A model generated the notes under the pieces. The model saw nothing but the letters and a program-made list of their open reading frames with translations. It did not search any database and was not told where the DNA came from. DNA of 46,335 bases from Anaerolineae bacterium (lineage in GTDB: Bacteria > Chloroflexota > Anaerolineae > B4-G1 > SLSP01): assembly GCA_026645815.1 (NCBI GenBank), contig JAPKMR010000029.1:1-46335 (forward strand). Direction: 5' to 3'. Shown here in pieces: positions 8,145-17,259 of the stretch; the stretch's first letter is position 1, and each line of letters begins with the position of its first letter. The translations under genes were made by a program, and so were the position numbers.

Positions 8145-8996
8145 ATGCACATTGCCAAAGCTGTGATCACTGCTGCTGCGCGCGCGCAACGCCAGCTGCC
8201 ACTACAGACGTTGATTGACCGCGATGGTGCCGAGAAGTCTGTGTTGACCATTCTAATCGAAGAAGTCCTCAGCGCCGGAATAACGGAGATTGCCATTGTG
8301 GTTGCGCCTGGTGATGAGGTTGCCTACGCTGCTGCTGCTGGGAACCATGCTGGATGTCTTTCCTTCATCCCTCAGACTGAGCCGCTGGGGTATGGGCATG
8401 CCGTCTACTGCGCGCGCGAGTTTGTGGGTTCTGCGCCTTTCCTGCACCTTGTGGGGGACCATCTCTACGTAAGCGGCGGGGCGCAGGGTTGCGCGCAGCA
8501 GTTGGTGGAGGCGGCGCGCGTCGAGGCGTGCGCCATCTCTGCCGTACAGGCGACGCGTGAGACGCTCCTCCCCTATTATGGCGCCGTTGGCGGGCGGCGT
8601 GTGGCGGGTCGTAAGGACCTCTACCTTATCGAGACCGTCCTCGAAAAACCCACCCCAACCGAGGCGGAGCTGCAGCTGTTGGTTCCCGGTTTGCGTGCAG
8701 GGCACTACTTGTGCTTCTTCGGGATGCATGTGCTTACGCCTGCCGTGATGGAGATTTTGGGTGCATTGCTGGCGCAGCAAACGGCGGGTGTCACGCTTTC
8801 GGCGGCGTTAGCGGAACTGGCGCACCGTGAAAAATACCTTGCCCTTGAGGAAAATGCCGCGCGCTACGATGTCGGCGTCAAATACGGTTTGTTTACCGCG
8901 CAGCTGGCGCTAGCTCTGAACGGCAAGGATCGTGAATTGGTGCTCGCCCGGTTGTTGGAACTACTGGCAACACGCACGGTGGAGTCGAACGCATGA
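8145..8996 (+). CDS. GalU/NTP-transferase-like protein with degenerate nucleotide-binding loop
   Basis: A 283-residue protein with the layout of UTP-glucose-1-phosphate uridylyltransferases: an N-terminal strand KAVITAA, a middle [35 protein letters not shown] and [11 protein letters not shown]. The signature loop of the family (AAGxGTRxxPxTK) reads [13 protein letters not shown] here, so the Gly-rich triphosphate-binding turn, the key Arg context and the Lys are altered. LGYGHAV and the GDH metal region are kept. It may use another nucleotide, be a regulatory subunit, or be catalytically weak. Start supported by a GAGGAGG site. The stop overlaps the next ATG by four bases (ATGA), indicating translational coupling with the kinase/pyrophosphorylase fusion. 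Confidence 0.75.
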   Translation: MHIAKAVITAAARAQRQLPLQTLIDRDGAEKSVLTILIEEVLSAGITEIAIVVAPGDEVAYAAAAGNHAGCLSFIPQTEPLGYGHAVYCAREFVGSAPFLHLVGDHLYVSGGAQGCAQQLVEAARVEACAISAVQATRETLLPYYGAVGGRRVAGRKDLYLIETVLEKPTPTEAELQLLVPGLRAGHYLCFFGMHVLTPAVMEILGALLAQQTAGVTLSAALAELAHREKYLALEENAARYDVGVKYGLFTAQLALALNGKDRELVLARLLELLATRTVESNA

Positions 8997-11900
8997 ATAG
9001 CGCTTCAAGGTCTGGCGCCCTGGTTGCCATTATCCGCGCTACGGATGCGGAGGAGCGTAATCGTTCTTTGGAGCACTTCTGCCGTACAGCGAACCTGGAG
9101 ACTCTACTCGCAGAGTGCGGCGCCCTGGAGACTTTCCGCCGTAGCAGTCAGAACCTTTATGAACGGGTGCGGGCGCTCTTCTTCCTGTATGCGCTGCATC
9201 GTTTTCACCTGCCCCAACATACTGTGCTGCGACGCCGGGGGCTGATCCCGTATGACGGCTATGTACACTTGCTCAACCGCCGCTTTGAGGAGGCGATTGA
9301 GAGTTTCCTCACGGCGCAAGCGCAGGAAGGTCCCTCGGAGGCGCTATCGAGCGCGTTGGCGGCAGCCTATCACCGGTTGGGGTTTCAAACGCTGGCGGAT
9401 CAGGTGCGGCGGAGTGTGCGTTCCGTGCGTGGCAATCAGTGGATGTTCCGTATCGGGCATCCGGCAGACCATCCTCTACGGGTGCGTCCTGAGCTCTGCG
9501 CCGCCACCGCCGATGGGCTTTTCCCTTTATTGCGCGAGGTTACACCTGTGCGCATGGACCTGAGCCACAGCGGTTGGAGCGATATCTTCTTCTTGGGGAT
9601 GGATTTCCCTGAAGGCGCCCGCGTGCTCAATGTCTCCATTGATCTCGGCGTTCACGGTCGTGATGCCGGTCCTCGACCGCCGGTCGAGGCTTATTTCCGT
9701 GTGATTGACCGCCCTGTATTGCGGTTGGCGAGTGTTGACCTGGGCGCGGTTGCCGAAATCACCACGCTTCGCGAAATCTTCGACTTTGCGAAAGATTACC
9801 TGGGCTTGCTCAAGGCGGCGGTCATCGCGGCGGGGTTGATTCCGCCGGGTATGGAGGGGGCTGAGGAAGCTCTAGAGGAACTGCTTGCCCGTCTGGTTGG
9901 ACCCGGGCGTGGCATCGAAATCGTCAGCGCCGTGAATGGCATCCCCAAAGGCTCGCGTTTGGCGGTTTCCACAAGCCTGCTAGCGTGTTTGATTGCAGTT
10001 TGTATGCGGGCAACGGGGCAGACGCGCGCGCTCACCGGCGCGCTGCAAGAGCATGAGCGGCGTCTGGTAGCGGCGCGAGCGATTCTGGGCGAATGGCTCG
10101 CCGGTTCTGGCGGCGGTTGGCAGGATTCCGGCGGTGTTTGGCCCGGCATGAAGCTCATTACGGGTGAGCTTGCCAGTTCGGATGATCCGGAATTCGGCGT
10201 GAGTCGGGGACGGTTGTTGCCAGGGCATCACGTTCTGGGCCTCGATGAGGTTGATGCCGCGACGCGGCAGCGCTTGCAAGAAAGCCTGGTTCTCGTGCAC
10301 GGTGGGATGGCGCAGAACGTGGGTCCCATCCTGGAGATGGTTACGGAGAAATACTTGCTTCGCACCGAGGCGGAATGGCGTGGGCGCCAGGAAGCTTACG
10401 GTATTTTCGACCAGATTGTCGCTCTGTTGAAAGGCGGTGATATTGAAGGTATTGGGCAGGCGACCACGCAGAACTTTTTCGGTCCGCTTTGCACCATCAT
10501 TCCCTGGTCCACAAATTTCTACACGGAGCGCCTCATTGAGCAAGCCCGGGCAGCGTTTGCTGACGATTTCTGGGGTTTCTGGATGCTCGGCGGCATGTCG
10601 GGCGGCGGGATGGGCTTCATCTTTGCGCCTGAACGGCGCGTCGAAGCCCAAACGCGCTTGCATGAGACCATGTTGGCGACCAAACATGCCTTGGAATCGG
10701 CGTTGCCCTTTGCTATGGAACCGGTTGTGTATGACTTTGCGATCAATGATCGTGGGACTTTTGCGGAGCTGTGGGTTGGGGATGTGGCGCTGATGCCTTC
10801 GGGCTATTATGCGCTGACCTTGCCCGGGATGTTGCACCGTGATCCGCAGACGCTTTCTCCCATGCGCCGTGCCGAGCTCGATCGTTTTGGAGCAGCGTGC
10901 CGCGCGCGCCCGGAGCTCGCGGGTGTGGTACAAATGCTCTTTGACCGGCTGTTGCCTCGCACGCGGCAGGAGGCAAGCGAGGGTTTGTCGTTGCAGGCGG
11001 TTCTGGATGAATGGGGTTTTGATCGCGTGCAGCACGAACAGGTTCGCGCCGATTTGCGCGGCGGGAGGATTGGGCTTGCGCAGAACCGCTTGCCGGCAAG
11101 CACGGAAATCCGTGATGTGGCTTTCAACGACGTGACCGATGCTTCTGGCGGGTTGCCCGAGATGCTGCACGACCTGGGCTTGCAGGCGCTGCGTAATGGT
11201 GAGGTCGCGGTAGTGACGCTCGCTGCTGGCGCCGGTAGCCGGTGGACGCAGGGCGCTGGTGTCGTCAAGGCGCTCAACCCTTTCTGTAAATTAGGCGGGC
11301 GGCATCGTTCCTTCGTTGAGGTTCACCTGGCAAAGAGCCGTCGCGTGGGTCTTGAAGTGAGTGTCCCGCTGCCGCACGTGATTACGACCGGTTACCTGAC
11401 GCATGCGCCCATCCAGACTTATCTGGAGGTCAACGCCGGGCATGGCTATCCTGGTTCTTTGCTTCTCTCGCCAGGGCGTGCCGTGGGGTTGCGCCTGGCG
11501 CCGATGACGCGGGATCTGCGTTTCGCCTGGGAGGAAATGCCTCAGCAGCTTCTGGATGAACAGGCGCAGAAAATGCGGGATAGCTTGCACGCGGCACTCA
11601 TTGCGTGGGCGCAACAGGTGGGCGAGGGTAGCGATTACACGGATAACCTGCCGTTGCAGTGCCTGCATCCGGTGGGTCACTGGTATGAGGTTCCTAATCT
11701 GTTCAAGAATGGCGTGCTGGCGCGCTTGCTTGCCGAACGCCCGCAGCTGCGGGTGTTGATGCTGCACAATATTGATACTGTTGGTGCAGATGTGGATCCT
11801 GCGCTCCTGGGCGCGCATTTGTACTCTGGAGCTACTATGACCGTGGAGGTCATCACGCGCCGGGTGGAAGACCGCGGCGGCGGATTGGCGCGGGTTGATG

Positions 11901-12328
11901 GGCAACTGCGGCTCATCGAGGGCCTGGCGTTGCCCCGCGAGGAGGATGAGTTCCGCCTCTCCTATTACAATTCCAACACTTTCTGGTTGGATATTGACCG
12001 GTTGCTGGCGGTCTTTGGTTTGACACGGGATACCCTACAGGATACGCAACGGGTCACCGCGGCGGTGCGAGCGGTGGCGGCGCGGATGCCGACCTACATT
12101 ACCTTCAAAGATGTGAAGAAGCGTTGGGGACACGGTCAGGAGGATATTTTTCCCGTGGCGCAATTCGAAAAGCTCTGGGGCGATATGACGGCGCTGCCGG
12201 AAATGGCATGTCGTTATATCGTCGTGCCGCGTTTGCGGGGACAGCAGCTCAAAGAACCGGCGCAACTGGATGGTTGGCTTCGCGATGGTTCTGCAGCCTA
12301 CCTGGAAACCCTCTGCGCCTGGGAGTAA
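8993..12328 (+). CDS. Bifunctional GHMP sugar kinase / UDP-sugar pyrophosphorylase fusion
   Basis: An 1111-residue protein. Residues 1-170 are helical and unassigned. Residues about 180-600 form a GHMP kinase of the fucokinase/heptose-kinase type, with DLSHSGWSD (189-197), the ATP loop [11 protein letters not shown] (317-327), GGGWQDSGG (373-381) and [11 protein letters not shown] in motif 3 (from about 532). Residues about 735-1111 form a UTP-glucose-1-phosphate uridylyltransferase-like (UDPGP) domain, with [10 protein letters not shown] (743-752), [16 protein letters not shown] (921-936) and NSNTFWLDI (993-1001). The two halves would phosphorylate a free sugar at C1 and convert the sugar-1-phosphate to a nucleotide sugar. 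Bacteroides FKP joins the same activities in the opposite order. The substrate sugar is not known. It overlaps the upstream nucleotidyltransferase gene by 4 bp. The GHMP loop is unusual: charged PKGSR replaces the common glycine/serine-rich GLGSSSA. Confidence 0.8.
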   Translation: MNSASRSGALVAIIRATDAEERNRSLEHFCRTANLETLLAECGALETFRRSSQNLYERVRALFFLYALHRFHLPQHTVLRRRGLIPYDGYVHLLNRRFEEAIESFLTAQAQEGPSEALSSALAAAYHRLGFQTLADQVRRSVRSVRGNQWMFRIGHPADHPLRVRPELCAATADGLFPLLREVTPVRMDLSHSGWSDIFFLGMDFPEGARVLNVSIDLGVHGRDAGPRPPVEAYFRVIDRPVLRLASVDLGAVAEITTLREIFDFAKDYLGLLKAAVIAAGLIPPGMEGAEEALEELLARLVGPGRGIEIVSAVNGIPKGSRLAVSTSLLACLIAVCMRATGQTRALTGALQEHERRLVAARAILGEWLAGSGGGWQDSGGVWPGMKLITGELASSDDPEFGVSRGRLLPGHHVLGLDEVDAATRQRLQESLVLVHGGMAQNVGPILEMVTEKYLLRTEAEWRGRQEAYGIFDQIVALLKGGDIEGIGQATTQNFFGPLCTIIPWSTNFYTERLIEQARAAFADDFWGFWMLGGMSGGGMGFIFAPERRVEAQTRLHETMLATKHALESALPFAMEPVVYDFAINDRGTFAELWVGDVALMPSGYYALTLPGMLHRDPQTLSPMRRAELDRFGAACRARPELAGVVQMLFDRLLPRTRQEASEGLSLQAVLDEWGFDRVQHEQVRADLRGGRIGLAQNRLPASTEIRDVAFNDVTDASGGLPEMLHDLGLQALRNGEVAVVTLAAGAGSRWTQGAGVVKALNPFCKLGGRHRSFVEVHLAKSRRVGLEVSVPLPHVITTGYLTHAPIQTYLEVNAGHGYPGSLLLSPGRAVGLRLAPMTRDLRFAWEEMPQQLLDEQAQKMRDSLHAALIAWAQQVGEGSDYTDNLPLQCLHPVGHWYEVPNLFKNGVLARLLAERPQLRVLMLHNIDTVGADVDPALLGAHLYSGATMTVEVITRRVEDRGGGLARVDGQLRLIEGLALPREEDEFRLSYYNSNTFWLDIDRLLAVFGLTRDTLQDTQRVTAAVRAVAARMPTYITFKDVKKRWGHGQEDIFPVAQFEKLWGDMTALPEMACRYIVVPRLRGQQLKEPAQLDGWLRDGSAAYLETLCAWE

Positions 12329-12349
12329 CGAACTGCGCGTCTTTTTGAC

Positions 12350-12578
12350 GGGATTTCGTAGCAGGTCGCTGACCGAAATCGCACGCTGTATTCAGCGCCT
12401 ACGCCTACGCCTCTGCCGCTGCACCTGAAGCGCGAGCAAGGCATTCGCCCCCGGCTGGTTAACAACCCGTTGGTTAACAACCCGGTTGCGTAGCAAAGCA
12501 ACCCGTTGGCGAGGTTGCCCCATCGCGCAGCGAGCCTCACAGGGGATACAGAAGCCCTATCACCTGCTACGAATGCCC
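12350..12578 (+). mobile_element. MITE-like inverted-repeat element, family 1, copy 1 (expanded)
   Basis: A 229-bp element with near-identical terminal inverted repeats (12350-12366, GGGATTTCGTAGCAGGT; 12561-12578 reads as GGGCATTCGTAGCAGGTG on the other strand). It is flanked on both sides by TTTGAC (12344-12349 and 12579-12584), a likely 6-bp target duplication. Related copies occur at 15581-15740 and 21044-21201. This copy is about 70 bp longer because the middle contains a doubled GGTTAACAACC palindrome and further GGTTGC/GCAACC hairpins. It fills the gap between two convergent genes. Confidence 0.8.
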
Positions 12579-12603
12579 TTTGACACGTCACCCTTGGCGG
12601 GCG

Positions 12604-13497
12604 CTAGATTCTCCGCCACAGCATACGGTTTTCCACCATCTCGACCGCAGCTGCTCCTGCCCGTTGTAGTGAGGTCAGTGCTGCGTGGATGGTGGTGAGC
12701 GCCAGCAGGTAGAACTGCGGCGCGGCAAAGGTGATGTCGAAATGTGCAGCAACAGCGCGCAGCACAGCCTCTGACTCGTGTGGTTCTGCCAACGCTTTCC
12801 ACACCTGGTCGCGGATTTCTTGCAGTCGCGCTGCATTGGCTTCTGCCAGTGGGGCGATTTCCTGGACTGTTTCTCCATGTCCTGGTACAAAATGCGTGTG
12901 GGGCAGCGCCGGTAACCCGGCAAGCGTCTCCAGCCACGCATCCAGGTCGGCGCAAAAGAGGATGGGATGCCGCGCCAGCGTCTCTTCGGGGAAGACGACA
13001 TCCCCACAGTAGAGTACATCACCGTAACCCACCCCTAGCTGCGCTGGCGCGTGCCCTGGGAGTGGAATCAGGTTCAGCGTCAGCCCGGCAAGTGTCAGCG
13101 CTCCGGATACCATTGCTTCTACATGGGACACGCTATCTTGCGCGAGGGTGAATTTGCCCTGCAATTCTCTGATGGGCGCCGCACCGCCGTAAAGGAACAG
13201 TGGCTCCAACAGTGGGTGTGTGGCAAAGACGCCTTCCAGTGCCGGAGCATAAACGGGAATGCCGCGTTCCGCCAACCAACCCGCGCCCCCGAAATGGTCG
13301 GCGTGCCCATGGGTGATGATCAGCGCTTCCAGGCGTGCGCCCAGCGCCTCGACCTGTCGCAACGCTTTTTTAGAGACGCTGCGATCCAATCCGGCATCCA
13401 CCATGATAGCGCGTCCCTCATGGGTGATGACGCCGATGTTCGAGCCGCCCAAGAGGACATGGGCGCCAGTATTAAGATCAAGCCAGTTCGTGTTCAT
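12604..13497 (-). CDS. MBL-fold metallo-hydrolase
   Basis: A 297-residue metallo-beta-lactamase-fold hydrolase. The dinuclear metal motif HGHADH sits in ALIITHGHADHFGG; a third His appears in PLPGHAPAQLG, the bridging Asp in LYCGDVVF and the final His in FVPGHGE. Residues 17-35 (GGSNIGVITHEGRAIMVDAG) are the typical first strands. The family includes glyoxalase II-like thioesterases, lactonases and others, so no substrate is assigned. About 60 residues at the C-terminus are helical. It follows the amylase gene by 58 bp on the same strand and may be co-transcribed, with GGAG shortly before the ATG. Confidence 0.88.
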   Translation of the reverse strand: MNTNWLDLNTGAHVLLGGSNIGVITHEGRAIMVDAGLDRSVSKKALRQVEALGARLEALIITHGHADHFGGAGWLAERGIPVYAPALEGVFATHPLLEPLFLYGGAAPIRELQGKFTLAQDSVSHVEAMVSGALTLAGLTLNLIPLPGHAPAQLGVGYGDVLYCGDVVFPEETLARHPILFCADLDAWLETLAGLPALPHTHFVPGHGETVQEIAPLAEANAARLQEIRDQVWKALAEPHESEAVLRAVAAHFDITFAAPQFYLLALTTIHAALTSLQRAGAAAVEMVENRMLWRRI

Positions 13498-13555
13498 GTA
13501 CGCTCCGGATTTTGCAAAGGTCTATTGCTGACGCGGGCAGTGACCCTGGTCGCAA

Positions 13556-15349
13556 TCAGTTATCATGCAGGAATTGCAGCACCACGCTTCCGTAGGGCGG
13601 AATGACTTCCAAGGGGCGGTAAGGGAAGAAACCACCGGCGACATTGATTTCCGGTGCGTAGAGCTCACCCTCACCCAGGAGCAATGTGGGTTGCGCACCC
13701 GGTGCGAAAGGCCCTACTTCCAGGCTCAGGCTGTAATCATCTGCCGGTTTCCCGCTCAGGTTGACTGCAATGATCAGAATTTCATTCGCAGTCGAACGCA
13801 GCATACTGTAAACTTGCGTGCGGTCGGATTCGATCGGTTGCCATGCGCCGGTGCGCAACGCTTCGTGCTGGTTGCGCAGGCGAATCAGCGCCCGGTAGTG
13901 ATTGAACAGCGAATCTGGTTCGGTGCTTTGCCCCGCGATGTGCCGTTCCCGGTAATCCTCGTAGTAGTCATGCCAGGGTGTCCCCGTCGTGAATCCTCCA
14001 TCTGCCGTCCATTGCAGGGGGCGGCGAATGTTCTCATCGGGTTTGGTGCCTGACATGCCGATTTCCTCACCGTAGTAAATAAAGGGCACACCGCCAAAGG
14101 TCAGTTGCAATGTCGCGGCGATTTTGGCTTGTCCATCATTTGCCATTTGGGAGCGCGTGCGCGATTGATCGTGGTTGGCAAGGAATGTGGCGTATTGTCC
14201 TGGTGGGTAACTGGCGATGATTTTCTCCTGAGCCACTTGCAACATCAGCGGTCGCGCATTGAAAGCCGTTTTGAGCATGGCATCTGCCAGATCGAATTCG
14301 AAGGCGAGATCCACTTTGTCCCCGATGTAGGCTACAACTTGTTCTGTGTTGCTCCATACTTCACCCACGGTGAGTGCGTTGGGGTTGATGTCTTTGTAGA
14401 AAATGTGGAAATCCTCGAACCAGGCGAGTGTGCCTGGGGTATTCTCCAGCACGCCGTTTTCCTCGACGAGGTGCTTGATGGCATCCAGGCGGAACCCATC
14501 CACGCCCATATCCTCCAACCAGAAGCGAATCACGTCTTGCATTGCCGCGGTGACCTCGGGGTTTTCGTAGTTGAGATCGGGCATCTGGTCCCAGAAATAA
14601 CCGTAGTAATAGCCGTTGCCCAAATCTTGATGCCATCCCTCGCCGGTTGGACGCTCGTTGGACCAGACATACCAATCCCGTCGCAGGGAGTTGGGGTCAC
14701 GCGATTCCTGGAACCAGGGATGCTGCGTGGAAGTGTGGTTGAGCACCAGGTCAATGATGACGCGGATACCGCGTGCATGCGCCTCGGTCATCAGCTGCTG
14801 AAAGTCCGCATTGGTGCCGTATTCATCATCCACGCTATAGTAATCTGTGACGTCGTAGCCGTGGTAGCTAGGCGATTGGTGGATGGGCATGAGCCAGATG
14901 CCGGTGATGCCAAGGTCATCATCGGTGGCGGGATTGCCGTCGTTGAGATAGTCAAGCTTTTGAATAAGCCCCTGGAGGTCGCCCACACCGTCGCCATCGC
15001 TATCGTAGAAGCTGCGCACGAAGACCTCGTAGAAGACGGCATCGTTCCACCAGGGCATACCACCCCTATTTGAGAGCGGGACGCCATCGAAGCCTACAGG
15101 GGAAATGGGTTCTGCTGCGCGCGTTTCGGCAGGGACGAAGTTGACAGGGGTGGTGGGGCGCGCGGTGGGTGTGGGTACAGGCGTTGAGGTGGGTCGAGAA
15201 GTTGGCGCTGACGTCGGCGTGGCTGTGAGTGCAACGGGGATTTCCGTGGTGGGAGTCGCTGGTGCTGGGGGAGTTTCAGTCGCCGGACAGCCGGTCAAGA
15301 GCAAAGATAGCAATAGCCAACCGCAAATCGCCAGGTACGGCTTTTTCAT
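13556..15349 (-). CDS. GH13 alpha-amylase-family lipoprotein
   Basis: A 597-residue exported glycoside hydrolase. The N-terminus has a basic start, a hydrophobic core and the lipobox LLTGC (Cys21), followed by a Thr/Pro-rich linker to about residue 70, so it should be a surface lipoprotein. The catalytic barrel shows DSDGDGVGD (116-124, a likely calcium loop), IIDLVLNH (about 198-205), GFRLDAIKH with nucleophile Asp289, TVGEVW with acid/base Glu330 and ANHDQSR with Asp394: all three GH13 catalytic carboxylates. The C-terminal beta domain ends in PPYGSVVLQF. It probably cleaves alpha-1,4-glucans or maltodextrins; transglycosylation is possible. GGAGG precedes the start. The upstream region carries the insertion at 15397-15575. 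Confidence 0.92.
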   Translation of the reverse strand: MKKPYLAICGWLLLSLLLTGCPATETPPAPATPTTEIPVALTATPTSAPTSRPTSTPVPTPTARPTTPVNFVPAETRAAEPISPVGFDGVPLSNRGGMPWWNDAVFYEVFVRSFYDSDGDGVGDLQGLIQKLDYLNDGNPATDDDLGITGIWLMPIHQSPSYHGYDVTDYYSVDDEYGTNADFQQLMTEAHARGIRVIIDLVLNHTSTQHPWFQESRDPNSLRRDWYVWSNERPTGEGWHQDLGNGYYYGYFWDQMPDLNYENPEVTAAMQDVIRFWLEDMGVDGFRLDAIKHLVEENGVLENTPGTLAWFEDFHIFYKDINPNALTVGEVWSNTEQVVAYIGDKVDLAFEFDLADAMLKTAFNARPLMLQVAQEKIIASYPPGQYATFLANHDQSRTRSQMANDGQAKIAATLQLTFGGVPFIYYGEEIGMSGTKPDENIRRPLQWTADGGFTTGTPWHDYYEDYRERHIAGQSTEPDSLFNHYRALIRLRNQHEALRTGAWQPIESDRTQVYSMLRSTANEILIIAVNLSGKPADDYSLSLEVGPFAPGAQPTLLLGEGELYAPEINVAGGFFPYRPLEVIPPYGSVVLQFLHDN

Positions 15350-15396
15350 GGGGGACCTCCAAAGTGTTGAAACGGCATCATATAAAGTGTAACGCT

Positions 15397-15575
15397 AACA
15401 CAAGGGTGCGTTCCAAAACGGGGGTGAAAATCTCAGGCGCCCCTACAGGGCGCAGAAGAAAATTGATTTTTGGCGGCGGGGCCTTGCCCCGCCGCCAAAA
15501 ATCAATCAAAGAAAGACATTTGTATGATAGTCGTCTTATCTTTACCCCAGAGTTGAAACGCACCCCAACACAAGG
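15397..15575 (+). mobile_element. MITE-like element with terminal inverted repeats, central hairpin and 9-bp target duplication
   Basis: The direct repeat AACACAAGG is found at 15397-15405 and 15567-15575. Inside it, the left end (15404-15430) and the right end (15541-15565) are imperfect inverted repeats of about 25 bp sharing GGGTGCGTT, CAA and GGGGT blocks. In the middle lies a perfect 21-bp stem (15462-15482 with 15486-15506) with a CTT loop, a GC-rich core and T/A-rich ends. There is no coding capacity. It lies directly upstream of the amylase gene and 6 bp from a family-1 element. Confidence 0.75.
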
Positions 15576-15580
15576 CTTTT

Positions 15581-15740
15581 GGGCCTTTCGTAGTAGGGTC
15601 GCTGACCGAAACCGCGCTACGCCCCGCACACTGCCCTTGAAGCGCAAGCAAGGCATTCGTACCGGGGTTGGCGAAGCAACCAACTCGCACAGCGAACCTC
15701 ACAGGGTACGCAGAAGCCCTTTCATCTACTACGAATGCCC
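15581..15740 (+). mobile_element. MITE-like inverted-repeat element, family 1, copy 2
   Basis: A 160-bp relative of the elements at 12350-12578 and 21044-21201. The ends are GGGCCTTTCGTAGTAG (15581-15596) and its near-complement at 15725-15740; the shared core includes GTCGCTGACCGAAA and AAGCGCAAGCAAGGCATTCG. Short CTTTT/TTTT flanks could be a target duplication. Together with the element at 15397-15575 it fills the 494-bp gap before the hydrolase gene at 15844, about 100 bp upstream of that start. Confidence 0.8.
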
Positions 15741-15843
15741 TTTTATATCCGGACTCGCGCGAATTGTCAACTGTGTTACACTTGCTGGTGATTTCAACCG
15801 ATGACCGGCAACTGGTCAAGGCTCTTGATTTTGTGAGGTATCC

Positions 15844-17241
15844 ATGCGCCTTTTTGAGATTTTGCTCGTTGTGGTGATGGGGGCAGTGTTGGTCGCGGAG
15901 TGGCATCGCGGCATTCGCGGCTACCGGCGTGCCGATGCTGCGCGCGTTGTCGTGCTCCTGACTGTTGCACAGTTACTTCTGGAGGGCTATCGCTGGCAGC
16001 TATTGCCATTCTATGTTCTGGTAGGGGCGCTCTTCCTACCGGCGGCGTTTCCCAGACGCCACGTATTTGCACCTTCTCCCTGGCGTAAAACCATTATCAT
16101 TGGGGCATTGGTGCTTTTGGGCATGGGAACACTGTTGGCAGTGCTTTTGCCGGTTCCGCGCCTGCCGCAGCCCGAGGGTTCCTATCGCGTGGGCACGGTC
16201 ACCTATCATTGGGTTGATGCTTCTCGTCTGGAGGCTTACGGTGAATCGCCTTCCGGAAATCGCGAATTGATGGTGCAGGTCTGGTACCCGGCGGAACCGC
16301 AGACTGGTGTACGGGCGGAGCGTTGGTTGGTGAACGGCATACCCACGGCGCGCGCGCTTGCCCGCTGGGGAGGCATGCCTGAATGGCTCCTGAACCAGCT
16401 GGCATTGGTGCGGACGCACAGCTATTCCGGTGCGCCCGCGGTAATAGCCGATGCGCCCTATCCGGTGGTGCTCTACGTTCACGGTTGGGGCGGTTTTCGC
16501 AATATCAATCAGGATCAGCTGGAGGCATTGGCATCACAGGGTTATGTGGTGGTCAGCGCGGATCATGCTTATGGGGCGTTGCGTTCGGTCTATCCCGATG
16601 GGCGCGTGGCGGAAAACAATCCCGAGGCGCTGCGTGGTGAACGTGGCGGGGCTGAATTCACCGCGAGTTCGCAGGCGCTGGTGGCGACCTACGCCGCCGA
16701 CGCGCGCTTTGTGCTGGAGCAGCTACCGGCGCTGAACGCGAGCGGTCCCCTGGTAGGGCTTTTCGACTTCGAACGGCTAGGGCTATTTGGACATTCGACC
16801 GGCGGCGGCGCGGTGATGGCAGTCTGCGCTGTGGACGCGCGTTGCAGGGCGGTGCTGGGTATGGATACGTGGATCGAACCGGTGGACGAGGCAACCCTCA
16901 CTGCCGGGTTGGTGCAACCGGCACTCTTTCTCAACAGCGAAGCCTGGTTCACGGGTCCCAATCGAGCGGTGTTGGAGGGCTTCTACGAGCGTCTTGATGG
17001 CCCAGCTTATTGGCTGGATATTTACGGCAGCGTACACTATGACTTCACGCTTGTGGCGGTATTTTCCCCGTTGAGCCAGGCATTGGGGGTACGTGGCGCG
17101 TTGCCTGGGCAGCAGGCGCTTGCTATCAACCGCGCCTATCTGGTTGCTTTCTTCGATGCAACCCTCAAGGGCATACCCTCGTCCCTGCTGGAAGGCCCAT
17201 CGCCAGAATTCCCAGAGGTCAGTTTTGGGGAAAGGCGTTGA
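15844..17241 (+). CDS. Membrane-anchored alpha/beta hydrolase (PAF-acetylhydrolase/dienelactone-hydrolase-like)
   Basis: A 465-residue protein. The first 105 residues contain about four hydrophobic segments (near 4-20, 32-46, 55-70 and 82-102), predicting an N-terminal membrane domain. The hydrolase domain has VVLYVHGWGGF (oxyanion region), the nucleophile elbow GLFGHSTGGG with Ser318, and a likely terminal His in YGSVHYDF. The sequence around RELMVQVWYPAEP resembles platelet-activating-factor acetylhydrolase-like lipases. It would act on lipid or ester substrates near the membrane; the exact substrate is unknown. Its stop is only 18 bp from the convergent nitroreductase stop, with no visible terminator between. 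Confidence 0.78.
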   Translation: MRLFEILLVVVMGAVLVAEWHRGIRGYRRADAARVVVLLTVAQLLLEGYRWQLLPFYVLVGALFLPAAFPRRHVFAPSPWRKTIIIGALVLLGMGTLLAVLLPVPRLPQPEGSYRVGTVTYHWVDASRLEAYGESPSGNRELMVQVWYPAEPQTGVRAERWLVNGIPTARALARWGGMPEWLLNQLALVRTHSYSGAPAVIADAPYPVVLYVHGWGGFRNINQDQLEALASQGYVVVSADHAYGALRSVYPDGRVAENNPEALRGERGGAEFTASSQALVATYAADARFVLEQLPALNASGPLVGLFDFERLGLFGHSTGGGAVMAVCAVDARCRAVLGMDTWIEPVDEATLTAGLVQPALFLNSEAWFTGPNRAVLEGFYERLDGPAYWLDIYGSVHYDFTLVAVFSPLSQALGVRGALPGQQALAINRAYLVAFFDATLKGIPSSLLEGPSPEFPEVSFGERR

Positions 17242-17259
17242 TAGTGCGGGCTTAGTGGA

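Noticed and set aside
9980..11170. 396-codon antisense open frame within the kinase fusion
   Set aside because: Complementary shadow of a gene with clear GHMP motifs on the other strand; low-complexity basic sequence.
12350..12578. Palindromic repeats considered as a CRISPR array
   Set aside because: No regular repeat-spacer periodicity and no cas genes; the structure is an inverted-repeat element.
15229..15804. 191-codon plus-strand frame across the amylase start and both repeats
   Set aside because: It runs antisense through the amylase signal peptide and then through two non-coding elements; no start signals.
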